A stretch of 64,000 bases of DNA from DSXH01 sp964532065 (GCA_964532065.1 CAZHHG010000004.1:1-64000), one strand, 5' to 3'; shown: positions 15,058-24,982, counted from the first letter of the stretch. Translations and numbers: made by a program. Notes: a model not told the origin generated them from the sequence alone.

Positions 15058-17688
15058 ATGTCCGAAACCGCTAAAGAAAAAAAATTAAGACTTTATAAGT
15101 TCGCTTCAGAGTATAATCTCTCTACAGATTCTTTGATGGAGTTTCTCCAGAAGAAAGGATATGAAGTTAAATCTCATATGGCCCTCCTTTCAGAAGAAAT
15201 GCTGGCCGATATCAAATCCCACTTTAAAAAGGATATTGAAAAAGCCGAGAAACATTACAAAAAAATATCCGATTTCCAGAAGAAAAGAGGGGATAAACAA
15301 GAACCTGAGGCTTCTGCTCAACCTGTGCACGCGGAAGAACCTCTGAAAGAGGAAAAATCCGAAGAGCTCGTTGAAAATGCTGAAATCCTCGAAGAAGCTC
15401 CTTCTGTTGAGGAAGTTGTAGAGAAAAAAACTGAAGATACTGAGCAGGTAATTGAATCTATTGTTGATGAGGACGTTGAAGAATCAAAATCTTTCAAAAC
15501 TAAATCGGAAATAGAACTCGAGACTAAGAAAAAGGGATTGACTATTGTTGGTAAGATTGATCTTGAGCAGAAGAAAAAAGAAAAACCGAGAGAATTAACA
15601 AAAACCGAAGATAAAGATTCAGTACTAAAGCCGAAAACCGCTGCCACCGCTTCTGAAGAAGAAGACTCGGATGCCAAGAAAAAGAAAAAGAAAGTTCTAA
15701 AAGCTAAAAAGAAAACCAAGACTACTGAAGAAGGTACTGAGGAAGTTGTAACCAAAAAGAAACGGAAAATCAAAAAACTCGAAATCGATAAACGCGAAGT
15801 TGAAGAAGCTATCAAGAGAACTATTCTTAGTATGGATGAATCATCGGTTGGCGATCGAGCTTCGGTACGTAAAAAGAAAAGAAAAGAAAAATTAGAAATA
15901 CAGGAGAAAATCCTCGAGCAGAAACAGCTCGACCAGAAAAAAATCCAGGTTACGGAGTTTATAGCTGTTAACGAACTTGCTAATCTGATGGGTGTTCCTG
16001 TAAGCGAGGTCATCCAGAAGTGTATCGGACTCGGACTTATGGTTTCTATTAATCAGAGACTCGATGTTGAATCAATTACTCTGGTTGCTGATGAATTTGA
16101 TTTTGAAATAGAGCTTCAGGAGGATTACCAGGCCGAACTCGATTCCGAAACTCCCGATGCCGAAGAAACTCTCAAATCCCGTCCCCCTGTTGTTACTATT
16201 ATGGGTCACGTAGACCATGGTAAAACGTCGCTTCTCGATTATATCAGAAGAACAAATGTTGTTGCGGGAGAATCGGGAGGTATTACTCAGCATATCGGAG
16301 CTTATCAGGTTGATCTCGAAGGAGGCAAGAAAATTACTTTCCTCGATACTCCCGGTCACGAAGCATTTACTGCTATGCGTGCCCGAGGTGCAAGCGTTAC
16401 CGATATTGTAATTCTTGTGGTTGCTGCCGATGATGCCGTGATGCCTCAGACAGTTGAAGCTATCAATCATGCCCAGGCAGCGAACGTTCCTATTATTATT
16501 GCCATAAATAAAGTTGATAAACCGAATTCAAATATTGAAAAAATAAAACAGCAGCTGGCTGAAAGAAATATTCTGGTTGAGGACTGGGGCGGTAAATACC
16601 AGTGTGTAGAAATTTCTGCTAAGTTCGGTAAAAACGTCGATCTGCTTCTCGAAAAAATTGCCCTCGAAGCTGAATTGCTGGATCTAAAAGCAAATCCTAA
16701 CCGTCTCGCTACCGGTGTTATCATCGAATCGCAGATGGATAAAGGGAAAGGTGTTACGGCTACGGTGCTTGTCCAGAAGGGAACACTTCGTATCGGCGAA
16801 CCCTTTATTGCGGGAGTTGTTCACGGAAGAGTCCGCGCTATGTTCGATGAAAGAGGTAATAAAGTATTTGAGGCCGGTCCTTCAACACCGGGACTCGTGC
16901 TCGGATTCGAGAACGCTCCTCAGGCCGGCGATACTTTTACAGTCGCTGAATCCGAAAGAGAAGCCCGCGAAATTTCATTAAAACGTCAGCAGATCAAACG
17001 CGAGCAGGATCACCGTCAAATCCGGCATATTACTCTCGACGAAATTGCAAGCCAGATTAGCCGCGGAGGATTTAAAGAACTTCCGATTATCGTAAAAGGC
17101 GATGTGGACGGCTCAATAGAAGCTCTGGCCGATTCATTAATGAAACTTTCGAATCAGGAAGTTGCAGTAAGAGTTATTCATAAAGGAGTTGGTGCTATCT
17201 CGGAAGGTGATGTTCTGTTAGCCGCCGCTTCGCAGGCAATTATTATCGGATTCCATGTTCGCCCGAACACTAATGCAAGAAAACTTGCCGAACAGGAAAA
17301 GGTTGATATACGGCTCTACAACATAATCTACGATGCTATTAATGAGGTTAAATCTGCTCTGGAAGGAATGCTCTCCCCGGTTCTTTCTGAAGAACTTGTT
17401 GCTACGGTTGAAGTACGTGATATTTTTAAAGTCCCTAAAGTCGGAACTGTCGCGGGATGTTATGTTCAGGACGGAAAAATTGAAAGGAAAAACAAGATCC
17501 GCCTCTTCCGTGATGGAATTGTAATTTATGAAGGCGACCTTACTTCTCTTAAGAGATTTAAAGACGACGTACGCGAGGTTGAAAAAGGTTTTGAATGCGG
17601 GCTCAGCATTGCGAACTATAACGACCTAAAAGTCGGCGATATTATTGAATCGTATAAAATAATTGAAACAAAGAAGAAGCTTGTTTAA
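15058..17688 (+). CDS. infB: Translation initiation factor IF-2
   Basis: An 876-aa GTPase that places initiator tRNA on the ribosome. It starts with an IF2_N module (residues 9-60), then a long lysine- and glutamate-rich, low-complexity linker (about 65-290), a second IF2_N module (about 298-356), the G domain with GHVDHGKTS (383-391), DTPGHEAF and NKVDKP (near 484), then the EF-Tu-like, IF-2 core and C2 initiator-binding domains. The charged linker is typical of Bacteroidota IF-2. The stop TAATG overlaps the rbfA start by one base. Confidence 0.98.
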   Translation: MSETAKEKKLRLYKFASEYNLSTDSLMEFLQKKGYEVKSHMALLSEEMLADIKSHFKKDIEKAEKHYKKISDFQKKRGDKQEPEASAQPVHAEEPLKEEKSEELVENAEILEEAPSVEEVVEKKTEDTEQVIESIVDEDVEESKSFKTKSEIELETKKKGLTIVGKIDLEQKKKEKPRELTKTEDKDSVLKPKTAATASEEEDSDAKKKKKKVLKAKKKTKTTEEGTEEVVTKKKRKIKKLEIDKREVEEAIKRTILSMDESSVGDRASVRKKKRKEKLEIQEKILEQKQLDQKKIQVTEFIAVNELANLMGVPVSEVIQKCIGLGLMVSINQRLDVESITLVADEFDFEIELQEDYQAELDSETPDAEETLKSRPPVVTIMGHVDHGKTSLLDYIRRTNVVAGESGGITQHIGAYQVDLEGGKKITFLDTPGHEAFTAMRARGASVTDIVILVVAADDAVMPQTVEAINHAQAANVPIIIAINKVDKPNSNIEKIKQQLAERNILVEDWGGKYQCVEISAKFGKNVDLLLEKIALEAELLDLKANPNRLATGVIIESQMDKGKGVTATVLVQKGTLRIGEPFIAGVVHGRVRAMFDERGNKVFEAGPSTPGLVLGFENAPQAGDTFTVAESEREAREISLKRQQIKREQDHRQIRHITLDEIASQISRGGFKELPIIVKGDVDGSIEALADSLMKLSNQEVAVRVIHKGVGAISEGDVLLAAASQAIIIGFHVRPNTNARKLAEQEKVDIRLYNIIYDAINEVKSALEGMLSPVLSEELVATVEVRDIFKVPKVGTVAGCYVQDGKIERKNKIRLFRDGIVIYEGDLTSLKRFKDDVREVEKGFECGLSIANYNDLKVGDIIESYKIIETKKKLV

Positions 17689-18065
17689 TGACTCATAGAT
17701 TAGACAAAGTCAGCAGTTTAATAAAAGAAGAACTCAGTTTAATCTTTCTTCATAAGGTGCAGGATTCTGCGGCTGGACTCGTTACCGTTACGAGCGTAAA
17801 AATAAGCCCGGATCTGCGTCATGCGAAAATTTATCTGTCGGTTTATGAAAAAGAAAAACGTGATGAAGTCCTTGAAAAAGTTAATGGATTGAAAGGAATG
17901 ATAAGAAGTGAACTCGCTTCACGTGTCAAGATGCGCTACGTTCCGGAACTCCATTTCTTTATTGATGATACTCTCGATTATGTTGAAAAGATAGAGGGAT
18001 TGTTTAAACAGATTCATTCGACTGATGAAACAGGTAAAAATGATAACGAAATCAGTCATAAATAA
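17688..18065 (+). CDS. rbfA: Ribosome-binding factor A
   Basis: A 125-aa KH-type factor that matures the 5' end of 16S rRNA. It shows the family start RLDKVSSLIKEELSLI, the motif VTVTSVKISPDLRHAKIYLS (near 30-50) and the VPELHFFIDDTLDY strand before the C-terminal helix. It overlaps infB by one base and truB by about 26-41 bases, so it is translated in a tightly coupled operon. Confidence 0.95.
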   Translation: MTHRLDKVSSLIKEELSLIFLHKVQDSAAGLVTVTSVKISPDLRHAKIYLSVYEKEKRDEVLEKVNGLKGMIRSELASRVKMRYVPELHFFIDDTLDYVEKIEGLFKQIHSTDETGKNDNEISHK

Positions 18066-18756
18066 TTATGAACCTGATTTTGAATCAGGTGAAATGATTT
18101 TGCTTGATAAATCGCTTTTTAAATCTTCCTTCGATATTGTTTATAAGGTTAGGAAAGCAATTAATGTTAAAAAAGTAGGGCATGCCGGTACACTGGATCC
18201 GATGGCTACGGGTCTGCTTATTGTTTGTACCGGAAAAAAAACTAAGGAGATATCGGAATTCAGAGGGCTTGATAAAACTTATTCCGGTACTTTCTGCCTG
18301 GGTAAAACAACTCCTTCGTTCGATATGGAGACTGAATTCGATTCGGAGTACGGAATTGAAGGTGTTACCGCAGAAAAAGTAACTGAGGCTTCATCTGCTT
18401 TTCTAGGTAAAAGTTTTCAGGTTCCTCCGATCTACTCGGCAGTTAAGCATAATGGTAAATCCCTCTACCAGTTTGCCCGTAAAGGAGTGGAAATTATAAA
18501 AGAGCCGCGGGAAATTTTTATTTCCTCTTTCAAAATAACCGGTATCGAATTACCGGATCTTTATTTTGAAATAACCTGCTCCAGCGGAACTTATATAAGA
18601 GTTATCGCAAACGATTTTGGGAAAATGATCGGCTGCGGTGCTTATTTGAAAAAATTAAGACGTACTAAAATAGGCGATTATAATGTGGATGAGGCCCTTA
18701 CTATTTCTGAATTCACTGAAAAATATAAAGAACGGGCTATGGCCTTACAAAATTAG
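18040..18756 (+). CDS. truB: tRNA pseudouridine(55) synthase TruB
   Basis: Makes pseudouridine 55 in the T-loop of tRNAs. The catalytic segment GHAGTLDPMATGLL holds the nucleophilic Asp, and GTYIRVIANDFG near residue 190 is the second family motif. The start is uncertain: ATG codons at 18025 and 18040 are both in frame and both overlap the end of rbfA; I prefer the second, giving 238 aa, because the first adds only five residues and overlaps more. The family motif GEMILLDKSLFKSSFDIV begins about 17 residues in. No C-terminal PUA domain of the long type is present. Confidence 0.94.
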   Translation: MITKSVINNYEPDFESGEMILLDKSLFKSSFDIVYKVRKAINVKKVGHAGTLDPMATGLLIVCTGKKTKEISEFRGLDKTYSGTFCLGKTTPSFDMETEFDSEYGIEGVTAEKVTEASSAFLGKSFQVPPIYSAVKHNGKSLYQFARKGVEIIKEPREIFISSFKITGIELPDLYFEITCSSGTYIRVIANDFGKMIGCGAYLKKLRRTKIGDYNVDEALTISEFTEKYKERAMALQN

Positions 18757-18765
18757 AACTTAACA

Positions 18766-19704
18766 ATGATTCTCTTTACCGAACTTAATAATTATATAAA
18801 ACAGGGAAATGCAGTTGTTACTGTTGGCACGTTTGACGGCTTGCATCCGGGCCATCTTAAAATAATGGAGACAATGAAAAGTATTGCCTCCAGGTTTAAT
18901 GGCAAAACAATTGTGATTACTTTTGAACCGCATCCAAGAAGCATTGTTTCGAAAAATTTTGATCTGAAACTATTGACTTCGTTTAATGAAAAGAAAAAAA
19001 TTCTGGAGAAGACAGGAATAGATCAGCTGATATTGATAAATTTTACCGAGGAATTTTCACAATTGACATCCGACCAGTTTATTAAGCAGTATCTGGTTGA
19101 TAAAATCGGTGTGGTTCATATGGTTGTTGGCCACGATCATAAATTCGGTAAAGACCGTCTGGGCGATGAGGAAAAACTCCGCTTACTTGGCAGGATGTAT
19201 AACTTTGATGTTACGGCTGTCCCTCCCGAAAATATCGACGGGGAATTAATAAGCAGTACGAAAATCAGAAATTACCTTTTGGAAGGACGCGTTGATAAAG
19301 CAAACTTACTGCTGGGAAGAAATTATACTTTTTCCGGACTGGTAGTTAAAGGCGCTCAAAGAGGAAGAGTCCTCGGATTTCCAACTGCCAATTTAAAAAT
19401 TGACGATCCACATAAAGCTATTCCTAAAAAGGGAGTTTATATTGTATCCTGCAGATGCGAGCTGGAGAATCTTTTCGGTATAATGAATATCGGATACAGA
19501 CCAACTTTCGAAAACAGAAATGAACTTGTTATCGAAGTCCATATCCTGAATTTCAACAGGGAGATTTATGGCAAGGAATTGTGTATCGACTTTATTCACC
19601 GCCTGAGAGATGAAAAAAAGTTTGCTTCCACAGAGGAATTGATTCATCAAATTGAAGAGGATAAAAAGAAAGCAGTAGAATTAATAAGTGTTTTAGTTAA
19701 TTAA
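18766..19704 (+). CDS. ribF: Bifunctional riboflavin kinase/FAD synthetase
   Basis: Makes FMN then FAD. The 312-aa protein has an N-terminal adenylyltransferase domain with GTFDGLHPGH (near 22-31) and the IIDFVHRLR-like tail, and a C-terminal riboflavin kinase domain with GRVLGFPTANLKI (near 202). The gene order truB-ribF-rpsO is the classic one, linking flavin synthesis to the translation operon. It begins about 10 bases after the truB stop. Confidence 0.96.
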   Translation: MILFTELNNYIKQGNAVVTVGTFDGLHPGHLKIMETMKSIASRFNGKTIVITFEPHPRSIVSKNFDLKLLTSFNEKKKILEKTGIDQLILINFTEEFSQLTSDQFIKQYLVDKIGVVHMVVGHDHKFGKDRLGDEEKLRLLGRMYNFDVTAVPPENIDGELISSTKIRNYLLEGRVDKANLLLGRNYTFSGLVVKGAQRGRVLGFPTANLKIDDPHKAIPKKGVYIVSCRCELENLFGIMNIGYRPTFENRNELVIEVHILNFNREIYGKELCIDFIHRLRDEKKFASTEELIHQIEEDKKKAVELISVLVN

Positions 19705-19768
19705 TTGATTCCGGTCCGGCTCACGGTTTCTGGGATTATATCGAACAAATAATCAAAGGAGTTACAAA

Positions 19769-20038
19769 ATGTCGTTATCTAAAGAAAAGAAAACCGAATT
19801 GATCAATAAGTACGGTAAAAACGAAAAAGACAGCGGTACCGCTGAAGTTCAGATCGCGCTATTGACAGAACGGATTAATAATCTGACCTCTCATTTCGAA
19901 GGTCATAAAAAAGATCATGCTTCAAGAAGAGGATTGATGCAGATGGTTGGTAAAAGAAGAAGATTGCTTGATTACCTTGCGTCAAAGGATATTGAGAGAT
20001 ATCGCAGCATAATTAAAGAATTGAACATAAGAAAGTAA
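19769..20038 (+). CDS. rpsO: 30S ribosomal protein S15
   Basis: 89 aa, the standard length. Family residues are visible throughout: the KYGKNEKDSGTAEVQIALLTERI block, HKKDHASRRGL (residues 44-54, binding the 16S rRNA three-way junction) and KRRRLLDYL. The ribosome binding site AAAGGAG precedes the ATG. It sits 12 bases before pnp, as in many bacteria. I found no separate promoter in the 64-base gap after ribF. Confidence 0.98.
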   Translation: MSLSKEKKTELINKYGKNEKDSGTAEVQIALLTERINNLTSHFEGHKKDHASRRGLMQMVGKRRRLLDYLASKDIERYRSIIKELNIRK

Positions 20039-20050
20039 AAGAGGAATTAA

Positions 20051-22159
20051 ATGGTATATACCAAAGAAGTTGAATTAGGGGGCAAGTTATTAAAAATAGA
20101 AACCGGAAAACTTGCTAAACAATCGAACGGAGCTGTTACTGTTCAGTATGGTGATACGGTCGTTTTAGTTACTGCCGTAGCTGGAGAATTACGCGAGGAC
20201 ATCGATTTTTTCCCTTTAAATGTTGAATACAGAGAAAAAGCATTTGCTGCCGGAAAAATCCCGGGTGGCTTCCTTAAACGTGAAGGCAAACCGAGCGATA
20301 AGGAGGTCCTTAGCGCACGATTGGTCGATAGACCGATCAGACCTCTCTTCCCCGAAAATTACCTGAATGATACACAGGTAGCTGCATTTGTCTATTCGTA
20401 CGACAACGAAAACGATGCCGATGTTATTGCGGCTGTAGGCGCTTCCGCGGCCCTGGTAATCTCCGATATCCCTTTCCTGGAACCGATTGGTGAAGTTAGA
20501 GTGGGAAGAATAAACGGACAGTTTATTGTCAATCCTACTAATGCTCAGGTTGAAGAGAGCGATATTGAACTGGTTGTTGCCGGAACCGATAGCTCTATTA
20601 TGATGGTCGAAGGCGAAGCAAAAGAAGTGAGCGAAGAAGTAATGCTCGACGCACTTAAGTTTGCTCACAATGAAATCAAAAAAATTGTTAAGGCTCAGAT
20701 CGAACTCCGCGAGCTCTGCGGTAAACCGAAAATGGTCGTTCCTGAAAAAACTGTCGACCAGAATCTTCTGAACGATGTTAAAGAAATCGCTTTAAACAAG
20801 TTTAAGGAGATTGTTTCTTCTGTTCTTGCGAAAGAGGAGAGATCGGCTAAAAATAAAGAACTTGAGCAGGAAGTATTAACTGCCCTGGCAGAGAAGTATC
20901 CCGAACAGGAAAAAACCATCAAAGAAATTCTTCACGATATGGAGAAAGATTTGATGCGCAACAGGATTCTTGATGAAGGCCTGAGACTCGACGGAAGAAA
21001 AACCGATCAGATCCGCCCGATCTCAATTGAACTCGGTATTCTGCCGCGTCCTCACGCTTCCGCGCTATTTACACGCGGTGAGACACAGAGTTTAACAACT
21101 CTTACTCTCGGTACTAAGCAGGATGAACAGATAATTGACGGTCTTCAAACTGAATTCAGGAAAAGATATATACTTCATTACAACTTTCCACCTTTCAGTG
21201 TCGGTGAAACCGGCAGGTATAGTGGAGTTGGCAGAAGGGAAGTAGGGCACGGCAACCTTGCCGAAAGATCCCTGAAAAATATTCTTCCACCTGAAACCGT
21301 ATTCCCGTACATGATCCGGTTGAATTCTGATATACTTGAATCCAACGGTTCATCTTCAATGGCAACAGTATGTGCCGGATCGCTCGCTCTTATGGAAGGC
21401 GGCGTTCCTGTTAAATGCGCTATTGCTGGAATTGCAATGGGACTTGTAAAAGAAGGCGACCGCTATGCTGTCCTTTCTGATATACTGGGAAATGAAGATC
21501 ATCTTGGAGATATGGATTTTAAAGTTGCCGGATCGGAAAACGGAATCACCGGTTTCCAGATGGATATTAAAATCCAGGGAATTTCATTCGAGATTATGGA
21601 GAAGGCGCTTTCTCAGGCAAAAGCCGGAAGAATTCATATCCTGAAAATAATGAATGAAGCAATTCCCGCTCCCAAGCCTAATATCTCTACTTATGCTCCA
21701 ATTCTCCTGTCTACTAAAATCAGTACCGATAAGATCGGCGCCGTAATCGGGCCTGGCGGAAAAGTAATTCAGAAAATGCAGAAGGACTTCAGCGTCGAAA
21801 TTAATATTGAAGATGACGGTACAGTCAGTATTGCCGGCCAGGATCACCAGAAAGCAAAAGAAGCCAAAGAATATATTAAGTGGCTTACCGCTGAACCTGA
21901 AATAGGAAAGAATTATAACGGAAAAGTAATGAAGATTACAGACTTCGGCGCTTTCGTTGAAATTATTCCCGGAACGCAGGGACTTCTGCACATATCGCAG
22001 ATCGACAACAAACGGGTAAATAAAGTTTCCGATGTTTTGAAGGAAGGTGATATTGTTAAAGTAAAACTTCTTAGCATCGAAGGCGGAAAATTTTCTTTAT
22101 CAAGAAAAGTTCTCCTTAAAGATAAGGAAGAAGAAAAAACCAATACTGAAAACGAATAG
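20051..22159 (+). CDS. pnp: Polyribonucleotide nucleotidyltransferase
   Basis: A 702-aa phosphorolytic 3'-5' exoribonuclease, the core of RNA turnover. In order: first RNase PH domain (1-145), the all-helical linker (about 200-310), second RNase PH domain (about 310-545, including the catalytic-core region around the GETQSLTTLTLG and SDILGNEDHLGDMDFKVAG segments), a KH domain with IGPGGKVI (near 578-585) and an S1 domain (about 618-690, GKVMKITDFGAFVE). The tail is lysine/glutamate-rich. It closes the rimP operon; a long imperfect inverted repeat follows. Confidence 0.98.
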   Translation: MVYTKEVELGGKLLKIETGKLAKQSNGAVTVQYGDTVVLVTAVAGELREDIDFFPLNVEYREKAFAAGKIPGGFLKREGKPSDKEVLSARLVDRPIRPLFPENYLNDTQVAAFVYSYDNENDADVIAAVGASAALVISDIPFLEPIGEVRVGRINGQFIVNPTNAQVEESDIELVVAGTDSSIMMVEGEAKEVSEEVMLDALKFAHNEIKKIVKAQIELRELCGKPKMVVPEKTVDQNLLNDVKEIALNKFKEIVSSVLAKEERSAKNKELEQEVLTALAEKYPEQEKTIKEILHDMEKDLMRNRILDEGLRLDGRKTDQIRPISIELGILPRPHASALFTRGETQSLTTLTLGTKQDEQIIDGLQTEFRKRYILHYNFPPFSVGETGRYSGVGRREVGHGNLAERSLKNILPPETVFPYMIRLNSDILESNGSSSMATVCAGSLALMEGGVPVKCAIAGIAMGLVKEGDRYAVLSDILGNEDHLGDMDFKVAGSENGITGFQMDIKIQGISFEIMEKALSQAKAGRIHILKIMNEAIPAPKPNISTYAPILLSTKISTDKIGAVIGPGGKVIQKMQKDFSVEINIEDDGTVSIAGQDHQKAKEAKEYIKWLTAEPEIGKNYNGKVMKITDFGAFVEIIPGTQGLLHISQIDNKRVNKVSDVLKEGDIVKVKLLSIEGGKFSLSRKVLLKDKEEEKTNTENE

Positions 22160-22168
22160 TTCGATTTT

Positions 22169-22238
22169 GCAGAAATCCAGTTTTCTATTACCTGTCCGCT
22201 CTGCCGGACAGGTATAATAGAATCAGATTGGTTTCTGC
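22169..22238. repeat. Long imperfect inverted repeat after pnp
   Basis: GCAGAAA (22169-22175) mirrors TTTCTGC (22232-22238), and the inner arms CTATTA and CCTGTCCG (22191-22198) mirror CGGACAGG (22205-22212) and TAATAG, with small bulges, giving a stem of roughly 30 nt per arm with a 6-nt loop. There is no T-run after it, so it is not a standard terminator. It may stabilise or process the 3' end of the pnp transcript. Confidence 0.6.
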
Positions 22239-22291
22239 ATAATTAATGCTGTGATTTCGAGTTACAAAAATTTGCGGACGGATAGAGAAAA

Positions 22292-23359
22292 ATGAAGATC
22301 GGTAATCTTGATATTGAAAAAAAACTCTTCTTGGCTCCAATGGCTGAGGTGACCGATGCCTCTTTCCGAAAAATTGCCAGAGAGAATGGCGCAGGATTTA
22401 CGTTTACTCAAATGGTTAGTGCTGCAGGTGTTGTAAATAATAATTTTGAAACATTAAGACTCCTCTCATTTAATCGTTCCGAAAAACCGATTGGTGTTCA
22501 GGTCCTCGGAAACAATCCCGATATTCTCGGAGAAGCAGTAAGGGAAATCGCAAAATTTAAACCCGATCTGATCGATCTGAACTGCGGCTGTCCTGTAGAT
22601 AAAGTGGTTAGTAATAATATGGGCTCGGCCCTTCTGGAAGATGCTAAAACTATCGGCAGAATTGTTCGGAAGATGACCGATTCTTCAGGCGGAATTCCGA
22701 TCTCTGTAAAACTCCGTTTAGGCAAAGATAAAAGTAATATTAATATTCTTGAGACTGCTAAAGCGGCAGAAGCAAACGGGGCTTCTCTTTTATTTGTTCA
22801 TGCCCGCACCAGAGCGGATAAATATGAATCCGAACCTAATTGGGAATGGCTTAAAAAGGTCAAAGAGAATTTGAGTATTCCCATAGTAGGTAACGGCTCT
22901 ATCTTTTCACCAGGTGATGCCAAAGAGATGCTGGATCTTACGGATTGCGATTCCGTTATGGTTGCTAGAGGCGCTCTCGGCAATCCATTTATTTTCAACA
23001 GGTTTAATCAACTGATAAGTACAGGTATCGATCCGGGTCTACCCGAACCTGCAATTGTTAAAGATGTACTTCTCAGGCAAATCTCTTATCTTCACAAAGA
23101 GTTCGGGGAAATTCTCTGTATCGATAAAGCTAAAAAACATTCGATCTGGTATTTCAGATTCTATCCCGGAATAGACCAGTTCCTCGAAAAAGTTTTTTCA
23201 CTTAATAATCTGGCTTCTATCAATTCTCTGATCGAAGAACATACGGAAAATATTATAAAAGGAAATTTTAAAGAAACTGAATTAAGCGACATCAATAAAA
23301 AATTTAAGAAAAAAGTGCTCTTTTGGTTAACCGACGTTGATTCTGAAATTCTCGGTTAA
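22292..23359 (+). CDS. dusB: tRNA dihydrouridine synthase, DusB type
   Basis: An FMN enzyme that reduces specific uridines in tRNA. The 355-aa protein starts with the family entry LFLAPMAEVTDASFR, has the catalytic-Cys segment DLNCGCPVDKVV, then SVKLRLG, the HARTR segment and the phosphate-binding VGNGSIFSPGDA and VMVARGALGNP motifs. The C-terminal helical domain is the tRNA-binding part. Dus subgroup assignment by eye is only tentative. The gene begins 132 bases after pnp. Confidence 0.92.
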   Translation: MKIGNLDIEKKLFLAPMAEVTDASFRKIARENGAGFTFTQMVSAAGVVNNNFETLRLLSFNRSEKPIGVQVLGNNPDILGEAVREIAKFKPDLIDLNCGCPVDKVVSNNMGSALLEDAKTIGRIVRKMTDSSGGIPISVKLRLGKDKSNINILETAKAAEANGASLLFVHARTRADKYESEPNWEWLKKVKENLSIPIVGNGSIFSPGDAKEMLDLTDCDSVMVARGALGNPFIFNRFNQLISTGIDPGLPEPAIVKDVLLRQISYLHKEFGEILCIDKAKKHSIWYFRFYPGIDQFLEKVFSLNNLASINSLIEEHTENIIKGNFKETELSDINKKFKKKVLFWLTDVDSEILG

Positions 23360-23386
23360 TTATTTGTATGCACAAATGAGTTTTAC

Positions 23387-24982
23387 ATGAATAAAGAAAT
23401 AATTATCAGTTCCTCAACTTCTCAAAACAGAGTTGCGATTACGGAAGACGGCAACCTGGTCGATTTCTTTGTCGACCACCCTGAAAAGCAGAGAATGGTT
23501 GGCGATGTTTATCTGGGCAGAGTTGCAAGAGTTCTTCCGGGAATCAGAGCGGCATTCATAGATATCGGGCTTAAACACGACGCATTCCTTCACTTCTCTG
23601 ATATAGGTGAACGCACCGAAGCATTACAGGGTATCTTTGACGACGACGACGATGATGAATCCGATAAAACCCCCGATCGGCAGAATACTCAGCCGTCCCA
23701 GGATCAGATTAATCAACCGACTCTCGAGTTGCCCAAACCTGAAATAAGAGAAAGACAATCCACAAAACTCCATAAGGGTCAGGAACTTCTCATTCAGATA
23801 TTGAAAGAACCCGTAAAAGATAAAGGTGTACGTGTCACTTCTTCTGTCTCAATTCCCGGTCGGTTTTGTGTCCTGCTTCCAATGGATAATAAAATCGGTG
23901 TCTCAAAAAAGATTGCCGATTTCCGAGAAAGAAAAAGACTTAGACGAATCGCTCGCGGAATAATACCTTCGGATTGCGGACTTATTATACGCACTGCTGC
24001 TAAAGATCAGGATGAGGAATCTCTCTCGGCTGATTTGAAATACCTGGTTAAGATCTGGGCGGACCTTCAGGAGGATGCAAAAAAACTTGATCCTCCATCG
24101 CTCCTCTATAAGGATTTAAGCACTACTGTAAGCGTCATCAGAGATCTCTTTACACCTGATGTTTCTAAAGTCTTTATCGATTCGAAAAAATTGTTTAAGG
24201 AAATCAGGAATTATGTCCAGTTCATTCAGCCGGGACTCATAGAACGGATTGAATTGTACAAGGACGACCGCCCGATATTCGAAGCTTTTAAGGTTGATGA
24301 ACAGATCAAAAGTCTGATGCGCAGAAATGTTGCCCTTCCCAGCGGCGGTCATATTGTAATCGACCATACCGAAGCAATGACGGTTATAGATGTTAACAGC
24401 GGACGATACGCCGCTAAAAAAGATCAGGAACTCAATTCACTTAAAACCGACCTCGAAGCTTCCAGGGAAATTGTAAGACAGCTTCGCTTACGTGATATCG
24501 GCGGTTTGATTGTTGTTGACTTCATAGATCTCGAAGACGAAAAGAACCGTAAGAAGATATATGACGAATTAAAAAAGGAATTTAAAAAGGATAGAGCTAA
24601 AACCGCTCTGCTGCCTATGACTGAATTCGGGCTTATGCAGATTACACGTGAACGTGTAAGAGAAAATATTGTTCAGTCGATGACTGAAGTCTGCCCATAT
24701 TGCCAGGGGACAGGATTGATGACGAAGAAATCGAACCTGATGCACGAAATTGAAGCCTGGCTGAAACGCTACAAGATGGAGGGTAAATTTAATTCCTTAA
24801 TATTGCGTGTTCATCCGTCTCTGGGTGAAAAATTAAATCAGGGATTTATTTCAACTTTGAAAAAAATTCAGTTGAAATATTTTGTAAAAATAACTCTCGA
24901 TCAAAGTGAAAAAATAAATCCTCAGCATTTTAGATTTGTTGCTAAAAAAACCAATGAAGATATTACTGATGAATTTGCCTGA
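23387..24982 (+). CDS. rng: Ribonuclease G/E family endoribonuclease
   Basis: A 531-aa endonuclease that matures rRNA ends and degrades mRNA. It opens with an S1 domain (about 38-130) interrupted by an acidic, Gln-rich insertion (DDDDDDESD near 86). The catalytic DNase I-like domain has the metal-binding Asp in VIDVNSGRY and VVDFIDLED, and the zinc-link motif CPYCQGTG (near 441). The size fits the short RNase G form without the long degradosome-scaffold tail of E. coli RNase E. It follows dusB by 27 bases. Confidence 0.95.
   Translation: MNKEIIISSSTSQNRVAITEDGNLVDFFVDHPEKQRMVGDVYLGRVARVLPGIRAAFIDIGLKHDAFLHFSDIGERTEALQGIFDDDDDDESDKTPDRQNTQPSQDQINQPTLELPKPEIRERQSTKLHKGQELLIQILKEPVKDKGVRVTSSVSIPGRFCVLLPMDNKIGVSKKIADFRERKRLRRIARGIIPSDCGLIIRTAAKDQDEESLSADLKYLVKIWADLQEDAKKLDPPSLLYKDLSTTVSVIRDLFTPDVSKVFIDSKKLFKEIRNYVQFIQPGLIERIELYKDDRPIFEAFKVDEQIKSLMRRNVALPSGGHIVIDHTEAMTVIDVNSGRYAAKKDQELNSLKTDLEASREIVRQLRLRDIGGLIVVDFIDLEDEKNRKKIYDELKKEFKKDRAKTALLPMTEFGLMQITRERVRENIVQSMTEVCPYCQGTGLMTKKSNLMHEIEAWLKRYKMEGKFNSLILRVHPSLGEKLNQGFISTLKKIQLKYFVKITLDQSEKINPQHFRFVAKKTNEDITDEFA

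Noticed and set aside
15300..15900. Lysine/glutamate-rich repeats in infB as a tandem repeat element
   Set aside because: They are coding low-complexity sequence of the IF-2 linker; no repeat unit is conserved at the DNA level.
22169..22238. The pnp 3' hairpin as a normal intrinsic terminator
   Set aside because: There is no T-run after the stem, and the stem has several bulges, so it was listed as an inverted repeat instead.
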